Assembly: GCA_963205115.1 (NCBI GenBank)
Contig: CAUJHV010000078.1
Span: 1-64,000, forward strand
DNA: 64,000 nucleotides
Reading direction: 5' to 3'
From: Pseudomonadota bacterium
GTDB taxonomy: Bacteria > Pseudomonadota > Gammaproteobacteria > Burkholderiales > Burkholderiaceae_C
This document shows, in pieces, positions 7,213 through 16,434 of this stretch (position 1 is its first letter; every line of letters starts with the position of its first letter). Made by a program: the position numbers and the translations under genes. The notes beneath the pieces were generated by a model. It was not told the DNA's origin and did not search any database. It saw only the letters and a program-made list of their open reading frames with translations.

Positions 7213-9474
7213 ATGCACCGCTTTCATTTCCCCATCGTCATCATCGACGAGGACTACCGCTCCGAGAACACCTCGGGGCTGGGCATCCGGGCCTTGGCCC
7301 AGGCCATCGAGAAGGAGGGCTTCGAAGTCATCGGCGTCACCAGCTACGGTGACCTCAGCCAGTTCGCGCAGCAGCAAAGCCGCGCCAGCGCCTTCATCCT
7401 GAGCATCGACGACGAGGAGTTCACCCCAGGGCCGGAACTCGACCCCGCGGTGCTGAACCTGCGCAAGTTCATCAGCGAGATCCGTTTTCGCAACGCCGAC
7501 ATCCCCATCTACCTGTACGGCGAGACGCGCACCAGCCAGCACCTGCCCAACGACGTGCTGCGTGAACTGCACGGCTTCATCCACATGTTCGAGGACACGC
7601 CGGAGTTCGTGGCGCGCCACATCATCCGCGAGGCCCGCAGCTACATGGCCGGCCTGGCGCCGCCGTTCTTCAAGGCGCTGGTCGATTACGCGCAGGACGG
7701 CAGTTATTCGTGGCACTGCCCGGGGCACAGCGGCGGCGTGGCCTTCCTCAAGAGCCCCGTGGGCCAGATGTTCCACCAGTTCTTCGGCGAGAACATGCTG
7801 CGCGCGGACGTGTGCAACTCGGTGGATGAACTCGGCCAGCTGCTGGACCACACCGGCCCGGTCTACGCCAGCGAGAAGAACGCGGCGCGCATCTTCAACG
7901 CCGACCACTGCTTCTTCGTCACCAACGGCACCAGCACCAGCAACAAGATGGTCTGGCACCACACGGTGGCGCCGGACGACGTGGTCGTGGTCGACCGCAA
8001 CTGCCACAAGAGCATCCTGCACGCGATCATCATGACGGGCGCGGTGCCGGTGTTCCTGCGGCCCACGCGCAACCACTTCGGCATCATCGGGCCGATCCCG
8101 CAGAGCGAATTCTCGCCCGATGCCATCCGCCGCAAGATCGCCGCGAATCCGCTGCTCGAGGGCGTGGACGCCAAGAACGTCAAGCCGCGCATCTTGACGC
8201 TGACGCAGAGTACCTACGACGGCGTGCTCTACAACACCGAGACCATCAAGCATGCGTTGGACGGTTATGTCGACACGCTGCACTTCGACGAAGCGTGGCT
8301 GCCGCACGCCGCCTTCCACCCGTTCTACGGCAGCTTCCATGCGATGGGCAAGAAGCGCCCGCGCCCCAAGGACCAGCTGGTCTTTGCCACGCAGAGCACG
8401 CACAAGCTGCTGGCGGGCCTGAGCCAGGCCAGCCAGGTGCTGGTGCAGGACGCCGAGAACCGACAGCTGGACCGGCACCTCTTCAACGAGGCCTACCTGA
8501 TGCACACCAGCACCAGCCCGCAGTACGCCATCATCGCCAGCTGCGACGTGGCCGCCGCGATGATGGAGCCGCCCGGGGGCACGGCGCTGGTGCAGGAGAG
8601 CATCCAGGAATCGATGGATTTCCGCCGCGCGATGCGCAAGGTGGACAAGGAATACGGCAAGGACTGGTGGTTCAAGGTCTGGGGCCCGGACAAGCTGCCG
8701 GCCGACGGCATCGGCAAGTCCGCGGACTGGATGCTCAAGGCCTCCGACAAGTGGCACGGCTTCGGCAGCCTGGCCGAAGGCTTCAACCTGCTCGACCCGA
8801 TCAAGTGCACGATCATCACGCCGGGCCTCAATCTCAGCGGCAAGTTCGACAAGACCGGCATCCCGGCGGCCATCGTCACCAAGTACCTGGCCGAACACGG
8901 CATCGTGGTGGAGAAGACCGGCCTGTACTCGTTCTTCATCATGTTCACCATCGGCATCACCAAGGGCCGCTGGAACACGATGCTGACGGCGCTGCAGCAG
9001 TTCAAGGACGACTACGACAAGAACGCGCCGATGTGGCGCGTGCTGCCGGAGTTCTGCGCCGCGCACACCCGCTACGAGCGCACAGGGTTGCGCGACCTGT
9101 GCCAGAACATCCACGAGATGTACGCCAAGGGCGACATCGCGCGGCTGGTGACGGACATGTACCTGTCCGACTTGCAGCCCGCCATGAAGCCGGCTGACGC
9201 CTATGCGCACATCGCTCGCCGCATGACCGAGCGCGTGGACATCGACAAGCTCGAAGGCCGTGTGACGACGGCGCTGCTGACGCCTTATCCGCCCGGCATT
9301 CCGCTGCTGATCCCGGGCGAACGCTTCAACAAGAAGATCGTCGATTACCTGAAGTTCACGCGCGAGTTCAATGCCGCGTTCCCGGGCTTCGACACGGATG
9401 TGCACGGCCTGGTGGAGCACGATGCGGCGGACGGCACGGCCCGGCGCTACTACGTGGATTGCGTGAAGGGCTGA
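7213..9474 (+). CDS. Arginine/lysine/ornithine decarboxylase, inducible type
   Basis: A 753-residue PLP-dependent, fold-type I decarboxylase of the large biodegradative class (E. coli AdiA, CadA and SpeF are about 710-755 residues). A response-regulator-like wing domain covers residues 1-130. The PLP domain contains VVDRNCHKS, LHFDEAW and the Schiff-base lysine in STHK (Lys398). The C-terminal domain follows. Such enzymes consume a proton while releasing CO2 from a basic amino acid, giving a polyamine and acid resistance. No antiporter gene is adjacent. Substrate choice among arginine, lysine and ornithine is not resolved here. The downstream gene is convergent. Confidence 0.93.
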   Translation: MHRFHFPIVIIDEDYRSENTSGLGIRALAQAIEKEGFEVIGVTSYGDLSQFAQQQSRASAFILSIDDEEFTPGPELDPAVLNLRKFISEIRFRNADIPIYLYGETRTSQHLPNDVLRELHGFIHMFEDTPEFVARHIIREARSYMAGLAPPFFKALVDYAQDGSYSWHCPGHSGGVAFLKSPVGQMFHQFFGENMLRADVCNSVDELGQLLDHTGPVYASEKNAARIFNADHCFFVTNGTSTSNKMVWHHTVAPDDVVVVDRNCHKSILHAIIMTGAVPVFLRPTRNHFGIIGPIPQSEFSPDAIRRKIAANPLLEGVDAKNVKPRILTLTQSTYDGVLYNTETIKHALDGYVDTLHFDEAWLPHAAFHPFYGSFHAMGKKRPRPKDQLVFATQSTHKLLAGLSQASQVLVQDAENRQLDRHLFNEAYLMHTSTSPQYAIIASCDVAAAMMEPPGGTALVQESIQESMDFRRAMRKVDKEYGKDWWFKVWGPDKLPADGIGKSADWMLKASDKWHGFGSLAEGFNLLDPIKCTIITPGLNLSGKFDKTGIPAAIVTKYLAEHGIVVEKTGLYSFFIMFTIGITKGRWNTMLTALQQFKDDYDKNAPMWRVLPEFCAAHTRYERTGLRDLCQNIHEMYAKGDIARLVTDMYLSDLQPAMKPADAYAHIARRMTERVDIDKLEGRVTTALLTPYPPGIPLLIPGERFNKKIVDYLKFTREFNAAFPGFDTDVHGLVEHDAADGTARRYYVDCVKG

Positions 9475-9492
9475 GGCAGCTGCTCGGGCTCA

Positions 9493-9519
9493 GCCAGCGG
9501 ACACGAGATGTCCGCTGGC
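9493..9519. terminator. Strong hairpin between convergent genes
   Basis: A perfect 11-bp stem (9493-9503 with 9509-9519) closes a 5-nt loop 19 bp after the decarboxylase stop and 48 bp before the regulator stop. It lacks a U-tract on the plus strand. It probably serves as a terminator or 3' stabiliser for the converging transcripts. Confidence 0.55.
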
Positions 9520-9530
9520 CTTCGGCAGGC

Positions 9531-9558
9531 ACAAGTCTCCACGCAGGTGGAGCCTTGT
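9531..9558. terminator. Second hairpin in the convergent intergenic gap
   Basis: A 12-bp stem with one mismatch (9531-9542 with 9547-9558) around a GCAG loop. It ends 9 bp before the stop codon of the response regulator on the other strand. Together with the hairpin at 9493-9519 it suggests a bidirectional termination region. It has no clear T-run. Confidence 0.5.
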
Positions 9559-9566
9559 GTCCAGCC

Positions 9567-10271
9567 TCAGTCTTGCAAATCAGCCAGCCGGTAGCCGACG
9601 CCGGGTTCGGTCAGCAGCACCTGGGGCTCGGCCGGCCTGGCTTCGAGCTTGGCGCGCAGTTGGCCCATGTACAGCCGCAGGTAATGCGTGTGATCGATGT
9701 ACTCGGGGCCCCAGACGGACGTGAGCAGTTGGCGGTGCGTAACAACCTGGCCGGCGTTCTGCACCAGCCGCGCCAGCAGGTTGAATTCGGTGGGCGTCAG
9801 GTGCACGGCCTTGCCGTCGCGCAGCACGCGGCGTTTGTCCAGGTCCACGCTCAGGCCGTCCTTCTCGTAGTGCGTGAGCAGCACGCGCACCGGTGCGCCA
9901 CGGTGGCGCAGGGCCACGCGCATGCGGGCCAGCAGTTCGCCCAAGCTGAAGGGTTTGACGAGGTAGTCGTCGGCACCGGCGTCGAGCAGGCGGATCTTGG
10001 GGTTGTCGGTGTGGCGCGCCGAGATCACCAGCACGGGTGTCTGGCCGCCGTTGCGCAGATCGGCCAGCAGCGTCTCGCCATCGCCGTCGGGCAGGCTCAG
10101 GTCGAGCAGCACGATGTCCATCGGACGGTCGGGCCTGCGGTGCGCCGCCTGTGCCCGCGCGTCGGCCACGCTGGCTGCCGTGGCGACCGTATAGCCTTCG
10201 ACGCTCAGCGCCTGGACCAGGGTGGAACGCAATTCGCGATCGTCTTCGACCAACAGGACGGTGGGGCTCAT
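9567..10271 (-). CDS. KdpE-like response regulator
   Basis: A 234-residue OmpR/KdpE-class response regulator. The receiver domain covers residues 1-120, with the acidic pair Glu9/Asp10, phospho-acceptor Asp57 (VLLDLSLPDG) and the conserved Lys in YLVKPFSLGE. The C-terminal winged helix follows (LTPTEFNLLARLVQNAGQVV, YLRLYMGQLRAKLE, EPGVGYRL). Its start codon overlaps the stop of the sensor kinase gene (ATGA), so the two are translationally coupled. Sequence features are closest to KdpE, but no kdpFABC potassium pump is nearby, so its regulon is open. Confidence 0.88.
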   Translation of the reverse strand: MSPTVLLVEDDRELRSTLVQALSVEGYTVATAASVADARAQAAHRRPDRPMDIVLLDLSLPDGDGETLLADLRNGGQTPVLVISARHTDNPKIRLLDAGADDYLVKPFSLGELLARMRVALRHRGAPVRVLLTHYEKDGLSVDLDKRRVLRDGKAVHLTPTEFNLLARLVQNAGQVVTHRQLLTSVWGPEYIDHTHYLRLYMGQLRAKLEARPAEPQVLLTEPGVGYRLADLQD

Positions 10272-11845
10272 GACAAGGGCAGCGGTAGGCTGTTGGCCTG
10301 CGGCGCATCGGCAGTGGCCGATGCAGGAAAGAGCAGGATGAAACGCGAACCGCCGCCCGCGCGGGGTCGCCATTCGACATCGGCCTGATGCACGCGGGCG
10401 ATGGCGCGACAGACGGCCAGACCCACACCGGCGCCGCGCGTCGCCGCCGCATCGGCGTGGTCGGCGTGGTCGGCGTGGGGCGCAGGGGCGCCACGCTTGA
10501 AGGCTTCGAAGATCATCTCTTTGTGCGCTTCAGCGATGCCGGGGCCTCGGTCGTCCACAGCCAGGGCCATGCGGTCGCGGTCCAGGTCGGCCCAGACCTC
10601 CACCGCCCCGCGGTCTGCGTAGGTCAAGGCATTGTCGATCAGATTGTCCAGCAGCTGCGACAGCAGCACGGCGTCGCAGCGCACCAGCGGCAGGCCCGGC
10701 TTGACGTACACGCGCAGGCGGTCGCCACCGGCGCGCGCGCGTGCGCGCTGCACAACGGTGCCGACGATTTCCTCCAGCGATTCCCAGTCCATCTGCAGCA
10801 CGAGTCCGGGTGTGTCCAGACGCGCCAGCTGCAGCGTGTTGTGGGTCAGCCGGGCGAGTTGCGTGGCTTCGCCGACGATGGTGGCGACCAGCCGCTGTCG
10901 CTGGTCGGCACTCAGCCGCAGGTCCTGGTCCTGCAGCGACGACGCCGCGCCCAGGATGGTGGCCAATGGCGTGCGGTGGTCGTGGGAGATGGCGGCCAGC
11001 AGGGTGTTGCGCAGCGACTGGATCTGCGCGGCTTCGCGCGCCGCGTGCGCCGCGTGTACGGCGTTGGCGCGTTCCAGCGCCGCGCCCATCAGGTCGCACA
11101 GGGCCTGAGCGTGCCGCAGCATCGCCTGCGGGTCGCCGACGGCACCCGGCAGCGGCAGCAGCGCCGCGCCGTAGCTGGCCGAGCGCCCGCGCATCGGCAG
11201 ACACCAGCGTGTGGTGTCGCCTGTGCCGGTCCAGGCCACACCGCTGGCCATCACCGCGCGCAGGCGGGCGGCCTCGTCGTCGCCGGGATCGCCGAGCGTG
11301 CACTCGGTGGCCTCCGGGGCGACGAGCGTGTCGCCGGGTGGCCTGCGCAGGATCAGCATGACCGCCGAGCCGCCGATCGAGGTCGTCAGGGCGTCCTGCA
11401 GCAGGCTGGCCTGTGCGCCCGGATCGTCGACCTCGCGCAGCGCGTCACCCAGACGCCGCAGTTGTTCGGACCGCAGCACCAGCCGGTGTTCGTTGTCGGC
11501 GAGTTCCCGCTGCCGCTGCATCAGCAGCGAGACGATCCAGCTGACGACCAGCGAGGTCACAAGCAGCAGGCCGTGCTCCTCGATGTTGATCATCCAGTCC
11601 TGCCGTGGCGGGACGTACCAGTATGTGAAGGCCTGAACGGCGAGGGCAGGGGCGAGGATCGCCAACCAACGTGACGCCCAGAAGGCCGCCACGGCCGATG
11701 CCAGCACGATGACCATGGCCTGCGTGCCCAGGTCGATGCGGCGGTCGATCAGGCCGATCAGCACCCAGGCCAGCGACCAGGTCGCGGCCACCGGCGCGTA
11801 GCGCCTGACGAGCAGGCCGGGCTTGTCGTGCGACGGCCCGAACAT
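10268..11845 (-). CDS. KdpD-like sensor histidine kinase, short form
   Basis: A 525-residue membrane kinase. A DUF4118-type four-helix membrane domain (about residues 15-105; AFTYWYVPPRQDWMINI) is followed by a GAF-like region and a HisKA domain with phospho-acceptor His288 in AISHDHRTPLATILGA. The ATPase domain carries the N box LIDNALTYADRG and DDRGPGIA. Full-length KdpD proteins have roughly 900 residues and an N-terminal cytoplasmic KdpD/Usp sensor, which is absent here. The gene starts 6 bp after the glycosyltransferase stop codon and overlaps the regulator gene by 4 bp, so all three are probably one transcript. Confidence 0.88.
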   Translation of the reverse strand: MFGPSHDKPGLLVRRYAPVAATWSLAWVLIGLIDRRIDLGTQAMVIVLASAVAAFWASRWLAILAPALAVQAFTYWYVPPRQDWMINIEEHGLLLVTSLVVSWIVSLLMQRQRELADNEHRLVLRSEQLRRLGDALREVDDPGAQASLLQDALTTSIGGSAVMLILRRPPGDTLVAPEATECTLGDPGDDEAARLRAVMASGVAWTGTGDTTRWCLPMRGRSASYGAALLPLPGAVGDPQAMLRHAQALCDLMGAALERANAVHAAHAAREAAQIQSLRNTLLAAISHDHRTPLATILGAASSLQDQDLRLSADQRQRLVATIVGEATQLARLTHNTLQLARLDTPGLVLQMDWESLEEIVGTVVQRARARAGGDRLRVYVKPGLPLVRCDAVLLSQLLDNLIDNALTYADRGAVEVWADLDRDRMALAVDDRGPGIAEAHKEMIFEAFKRGAPAPHADHADHADAAATRGAGVGLAVCRAIARVHQADVEWRPRAGGGSRFILLFPASATADAPQANSLPLPLS

Positions 11846-11851
11846 GGCCGG

Positions 11852-13084
11852 CTAACGGTTCGGTTCGTCGGCGGATGCCGGCGGCGCGGCGCCCGGTGTG
11901 CGCTCGGTGCGCACCCAGCCCTTCTGCTTGCCACGCGCAAAGAAGCTGACATACAGCGGCAGCTTCCAGGCCACATACAGCGGGATCGCCATCAGGTCGC
12001 GGGCGCGCACCCATTCGCGGCCGTGCGCCCACCAGCCGGACATCACCCCGGTGAGGATGGCCAGGAAGCTGATCACCGCAATGGCCAGCGGCGCGGCCGT
12101 GGCACCCAGCAGCGCGGCAGCAGCCGTCAACACGACCACGCCCAGCACCGACAGCACCAGCAGCGACAGTGGCGGCACCATCAGGTCCAGCGCCAGCGTG
12201 ATCAGCGGCAGGCGGCCCTGGCGCAGGCCCTGCGCCAGCAGGCGCGGCACATGGCTGCGCACGGTGGCCATGTGGCCGTGTTCCCAGCGCTTGCGCTGCG
12301 TGGCGGCGGCCTTGTCGCCATCGGGCAGCGGGCTGGTCACCACCACATGCGGGCAGATGTGCGGCTCGTGGCCCATCAGCGCCAGCTCCAGCCCCATCAC
12401 CATGTCTTCGACCAGGTTGTCGTCGGTGGGCGGTGCGGCGCGCAGCACGGCCCAGGGGAAAGCCATGCCCGTGCCGGTGAGCAGGCAGGGCTGGCCCATG
12501 GCGTCCAGGCCGCGCGGACGCACGCGGTTCTTGACCATGAAGGCCAGTGCCGAGACCGTGGCGCGCACATCGTTTCGACCGCTGGGCGTCGTGACGCGGT
12601 AATCGGCCTGTACCGGTGTGCCGTCCAGCAGGGCCTGCTGCGCCAGCAGGCTCAGGCCGCCGGGCGTGAGCTCGCAATCGGCGTCGAGGATGATGACCGC
12701 GTCGGGATGGTTGGCGGCGAGCTGCTCGATGCCGTGGGCCAGCGCAAAACCCTTGCCGCGGCGCTCGGCGTCGTGCCGTTCGAAGACGTTGGCGCCGCAG
12801 GCGCGGGCGCGCGCAGCGGTGTCGTCGCTGCAGTTGTCGGCCACCACGTACAGGCGGATGCGGTCGTTCAGTTGCGGCGCGAGCGTGCGGATCGTGTGTT
12901 CGATGCCGGCACTCTCGTTGTGGGCCGGCATCAGCACGGCCACGCGCTTGCCGGCCATCGGATAGGAAGCCGGCGCGGCGGGCTTGACGAGGGCGCCGAC
13001 GACGCATTCGACGAAGAACCACAGGCTCGGTATGGCGACGGCCAGGGCCAGCGCCAGCAACAGCAGATCAATGAGGGTCGACAC
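11852..13084 (-). CDS. Processive family-2 glycosyltransferase, membrane-bound
   Basis: A 410-residue GT2 enzyme. An N-terminal membrane segment precedes the catalytic domain (VLMPAHNES at 50-58, VADNCSDD at 81-88, the metal-binding DADCE at 134-138, the ED pair at 226-227 and QRKRW at 263-267). Three to four C-terminal membrane helices follow. The D, DxD, ED and QxxRW set is the signature of processive synthases such as cellulose or hyaluronan synthases, so a secreted polysaccharide is the likely product. No other polymer-secretion genes adjoin it. It is the first gene of a unit that continues into the KdpDE-like pair. Confidence 0.87.
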   Translation of the reverse strand: MSTLIDLLLLALALAVAIPSLWFFVECVVGALVKPAAPASYPMAGKRVAVLMPAHNESAGIEHTIRTLAPQLNDRIRLYVVADNCSDDTAARARACGANVFERHDAERRGKGFALAHGIEQLAANHPDAVIILDADCELTPGGLSLLAQQALLDGTPVQADYRVTTPSGRNDVRATVSALAFMVKNRVRPRGLDAMGQPCLLTGTGMAFPWAVLRAAPPTDDNLVEDMVMGLELALMGHEPHICPHVVVTSPLPDGDKAAATQRKRWEHGHMATVRSHVPRLLAQGLRQGRLPLITLALDLMVPPLSLLVLSVLGVVVLTAAAALLGATAAPLAIAVISFLAILTGVMSGWWAHGREWVRARDLMAIPLYVAWKLPLYVSFFARGKQKGWVRTERTPGAAPPASADEPNR

Positions 13085-13204
13085 GGTTCTCGGTTCGAAG
13101 GCGATTCACTGCGGAAGTGTAGCCAGCGCGTTGCGGGTAATCCCTCCGTGGTGGGGGCTTCACACTGGGTTGCGGGTACCGGTCCGGGTGGTCGCCACCG
13201 CGGC

Positions 13205-16200
13205 CTACAGGGGCAAGGCTATGACCCCGCCCGCGCCGGCGCGCGAACAGCACAGCACCACGCGTTCGCGCCGCTGTGCGGCGGAGAGCACGACGTCGCG
13301 GTGGTCGATGTCCGTCGATGCCGCTGCGTCGTAGGGCAGCGCGCAGACCCCGCACAGGCCGTCGGAACACTTCGTGGGCACGGCATGGCCGTGCGCGGCC
13401 AGCACGTCGGTGGCGCTGCGGTCGGCTGGCACCTCGAGATCGCGCCCGCTGCGCAGCAGGCGCAGTGTGAAGACGTGGTTCTCGCGGGCCGGCGCGTCCG
13501 GCACGCTGAAATATTCGCGGTGCCGGTGGCTCTCGGGCCAGCCCGCCGCCTGCGCGGCATCGAAGACCGCGTCCATGTAGCGCGCCGAACCGCAGCAGTA
13601 GAGGTGGATGCCCTCCCGCCAGCTCGGAATCAGCTGCGCCAGATCGGCACGCGAGCCGTCGTCGCTGGCATGCACGCGGGCGTGTGCGGCCCACGGCGCC
13701 GCACCGATCTCGTCGATGAACCCGGCGCGGCTGCGGCCGGGCACGCTGTAGTGCAGCTCGAATGGCGTGCCCTGCGCGTGCAGGTGATGCCCCATCGTCA
13801 GCAGCGGCGTGATGCCGATGCCGCCGCCGAAGAGCCAGACGCGCGTGGCGTCGGCATCCAGCGGAAAGTGGTTGACGGGCCGCGAGACGAAGACCGTGCG
13901 TCCTGGCCGGAACGCGCGGTGCATCAAGGCCGAGCCGCCGCGGCCGCCGCGCTCCGGCGCCTCGCGCTGCACACCCAGCACCCAGCGCCGGCGGTCGGCC
14001 GGATCGCCGGCCAGGCTGTAGGGGCGCAGGTATTCGGGGGCGATGACGACGTCGACGTGCGCGCCGGGCTCGAAGGCCGGCAGCTCGCCGCCGTCGCGCG
14101 CGACGAGTTCGAAGCGCATGACGTCGGGCGTCAGGTCCTCGCGCGCCGCGATGCGTACGGGGAAGACCGGCGGCTCGCCTGCGGGCATGCGGAAAGGTGG
14201 TGCGAGGCCTTCGGTGCGGCCTTCGGCCAGCTGCTGGCGGTATTGCGCCGGGCTCAGCAGTTCGCGGTAGCGCGTGATGCCGCGCTCGCGGTCCACCGGG
14301 TGCGCGATGGGCCAGGGCGGCGGCATGGTGTCGGCCGGGTAGACCGCCAGCGTCTGGTCTTCGTGGCGCAGCTGCAGGTCAGGATTCGGCTCGCGTGCGT
14401 GGGTCAGCTTCGCCCGCACATAGCGGCCCGTGCGGCGGTCCAGCTCGATGTCCCACCACCACTTCTTCACCGGGTTGATGCGTCCGCGGCCCAGGCGGTC
14501 GTCCAGTTTGGCCAGTGCCGGCGCCGAGCCCGGCACGGTCTGCGCCACCCAGCGCCAGACGCGGTCGGCCAGCAGGCCTTCCAGGTTCCAGGGGCAGGTC
14601 TTCATGCAGCGCCCGCACATGCCGCCGCCGGCATTGGTGATGCGGTAGCGCGCGCATTTCTCGGCGTCGGACTTCCAGATTTCGTAGCCGTTGTACATGC
14701 GCTTCGGGCCGGCGGTGATGGCACCCGAGGGGCACTCGCGTGCGCAGGTGTTGCACTGCTCGCAGAAGCGCTGCAGGCCGAAGTCGATGGGGCGGTCGGC
14801 GGCCATCGGCAGATCGGTGGTCACCGAGCCGCTCTTCAGGCGCGGGCCGAGGAAGGGGTTGAGGATGACCTCGCCGATGCGGCTGACTTCGCCCAGGCCG
14901 CTGAGCAGCAGCAGCGGCGGCTGCAGCACATCGCCATCGAGCACGCTGTGCACACGCGCGGAATAACCCAGGCGCCGCACCTGCTCGGCCAGGATACCGC
15001 CGATCAGCGAGAAGCGCAGGTAGGCGCGCATGCTCTGCGCGACGCTGATCCAGTCGTCGCCGCTGGCGCCGGCCATGGTCTCGTGGCCCTGGTCGATCAG
15101 CAGGTTGACGGCGTTCGCGTGGTAAGGCGCCATGGCGTTGCCGCCGGCATCGTGCGAGTAGTAGGCCCAGTGCGGCACGGCGCACAGGCCCACGGCATCG
15201 CTGCCCAGGTAGTAGGACGCGGCCTTCAGGCGCTGCGCGTTGACGAGCGGATCGGCCGTGGTGGGCGACACCGGGCCGCGTGCCTCGCCGAACTGCAGCA
15301 GCAGCAGCGCGCCCAGCGCCCGCCGCGCACAGGCGCCGATGGGGCTCTTGAGCACGTAGTAGGCGTTCTTGGCCGAGTCCTGCACGTCCTTGCCCAGGTC
15401 GCCGAAGAGCGCGCGGGCGAAGAAGTCGGCCCGCTTGGGGAAGCGCGGGACGCGGTCGTGGTCGATGAAGGTCGTGGGCTCGTCGCGCCGGTTCAGGGTC
15501 TCGAAGGGGTGCGGGCCGAGGTGGAAATCGCGCTTGGCATACGGGTCTTGCGTGGCGGCCCCCTTGACCGTGCCCATGCCCAGCTTCCAGGCCAGACCGT
15601 GCGAGCGCGCGCGGTCCTGTTGCGTGGGCGGCGCCAGCGTCACGTCCGCTTCCAGCGCGCAGGTGGTGGTGACGGCCGCCAGGCCATAGCGGCGGCCGAG
15701 GTACGGATTGACCAGATCGGCATGCGCCAGGCCGGCTGCGACGGCCAGGGTGTTCAGGCAGACCTCGCTGCAGGTAGCGGTGTGCGAGCGCGCCTCGAAG
15801 CCCAGCATGCGCAGATAGCTGGCCAGCAGCACGGCGGTCTGCGCGGCCAGCACGGCGGCGCGATGCGGCTGCGTGCCCTGCAACCAGTCGGTGCCGGGCT
15901 CGTCGGGCCGCGGGTCGCGCGGGTACTCCACCAGCACCACCAGCGCGTGTGTGTGGTGCGTGACCGGGCCGGGCTGCGTGCGCGCCGCGTCCATCACGTC
16001 GGCCAGGATCATGTCCATGCCGGCGGCAAAACTCTGCGGCTGGCTGCGCTGCAGTTCGTCGGCGATGGCGCCCACCTGCGGATTGCGCAGCGGCACGTCG
16101 AGCAGCGCCTCCAGAGGCAGCGCACACACGCCCATCATCGAGGCGTCGAAGTAGTAGCCCGCGGCTTTCAGGTGCCGTGCGCGCTCGGCCGGATCGTCCG

Positions 16201-16423
16201 GAATCTCGGCTGTCAGCGGCGCCACGGGGCCGTCGCGCACCACGTCGAACATGCCCACGTAGGGCTTCATCGCGTGGGCGATGGACAAGGGGTCGGCGAG
16301 ATCGAAATCCAGCGGCTGCGTGCGCGGCACGCCGGCCAGCGACTGGCCGCTGCGCCGCGTCAGCCGTTCGAGCGGATACGGCCCCAGGTGGAAGGGGCGC
16401 TCGCGGGTGGAGAACAGGCGCAT
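13205..16423 (-). CDS. Reductive dehalogenase-like fusion with a C-terminal ferredoxin reductase module
   Basis: A 1072-residue cytoplasmic fusion. Residues 1-290 and 295-540 repeat one motif set (FHLGPYPLERL at 11, FHLGPHPFETL at 300), so the corrinoid-binding fold appears duplicated. Two ferredoxin-type 4Fe-4S motifs follow: CEQCNTCARECP (Cys554, 557, 560, 564) and Cys590 with CGRCMKTCPWN (Cys603, 606, 610). Residues 755-960 are an FMN/NAD reductase (RPYSLAG, GGGIGITPLL). The end is a plant-type 2Fe-2S domain (Cys1019, 1024, 1027 and 1058). This architecture matches catabolic reductive dehalogenases of the BhbA/NpRdhA type, which use cobalamin to remove halogens from hydroxyaromatics. There is no Tat signal and no membrane-anchor gene. 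It follows rlhA by 11 bp. The substrate and actual dehalogenation are unproven; epoxyqueuosine-reductase-like chemistry is a remote alternative. Confidence 0.8.
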   Translation of the reverse strand: MRLFSTRERPFHLGPYPLERLTRRSGQSLAGVPRTQPLDFDLADPLSIAHAMKPYVGMFDVVRDGPVAPLTAEIPDDPAERARHLKAAGYYFDASMMGVCALPLEALLDVPLRNPQVGAIADELQRSQPQSFAAGMDMILADVMDAARTQPGPVTHHTHALVVLVEYPRDPRPDEPGTDWLQGTQPHRAAVLAAQTAVLLASYLRMLGFEARSHTATCSEVCLNTLAVAAGLAHADLVNPYLGRRYGLAAVTTTCALEADVTLAPPTQQDRARSHGLAWKLGMGTVKGAATQDPYAKRDFHLGPHPFETLNRRDEPTTFIDHDRVPRFPKRADFFARALFGDLGKDVQDSAKNAYYVLKSPIGACARRALGALLLLQFGEARGPVSPTTADPLVNAQRLKAASYYLGSDAVGLCAVPHWAYYSHDAGGNAMAPYHANAVNLLIDQGHETMAGASGDDWISVAQSMRAYLRFSLIGGILAEQVRRLGYSARVHSVLDGDVLQPPLLLLSGLGEVSRIGEVILNPFLGPRLKSGSVTTDLPMAADRPIDFGLQRFCEQCNTCARECPSGAITAGPKRMYNGYEIWKSDAEKCARYRITNAGGGMCGRCMKTCPWNLEGLLADRVWRWVAQTVPGSAPALAKLDDRLGRGRINPVKKWWWDIELDRRTGRYVRAKLTHAREPNPDLQLRHEDQTLAVYPADTMPPPWPIAHPVDRERGITRYRELLSPAQYRQQLAEGRTEGLAPPFRMPAGEPPVFPVRIAAREDLTPDVMRFELVARDGGELPAFEPGAHVDVVIAPEYLRPYSLAGDPADRRRWVLGVQREAPERGGRGGSALMHRAFRPGRTVFVSRPVNHFPLDADATRVWLFGGGIGITPLLTMGHHLHAQGTPFELHYSVPGRSRAGFIDEIGAAPWAAHARVHASDDGSRADLAQLIPSWREGIHLYCCGSARYMDAVFDAAQAAGWPESHRHREYFSVPDAPARENHVFTLRLLRSGRDLEVPADRSATDVLAAHGHAVPTKCSDGLCGVCALPYDAAASTDIDHRDVVLSAAQRRERVVLCCSRAGAGGVIALPL

Positions 16424-16434
16424 GGCATGGCCTT

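Noticed and set aside
13205..16423. Classification as epoxyqueuosine reductase (QueG)
   Set aside because: QueG also has cobalamin and two 4Fe-4S clusters but is about 350-380 residues, lacks the duplicated N-terminal domain and is not fused to an FMN/2Fe-2S reductase.
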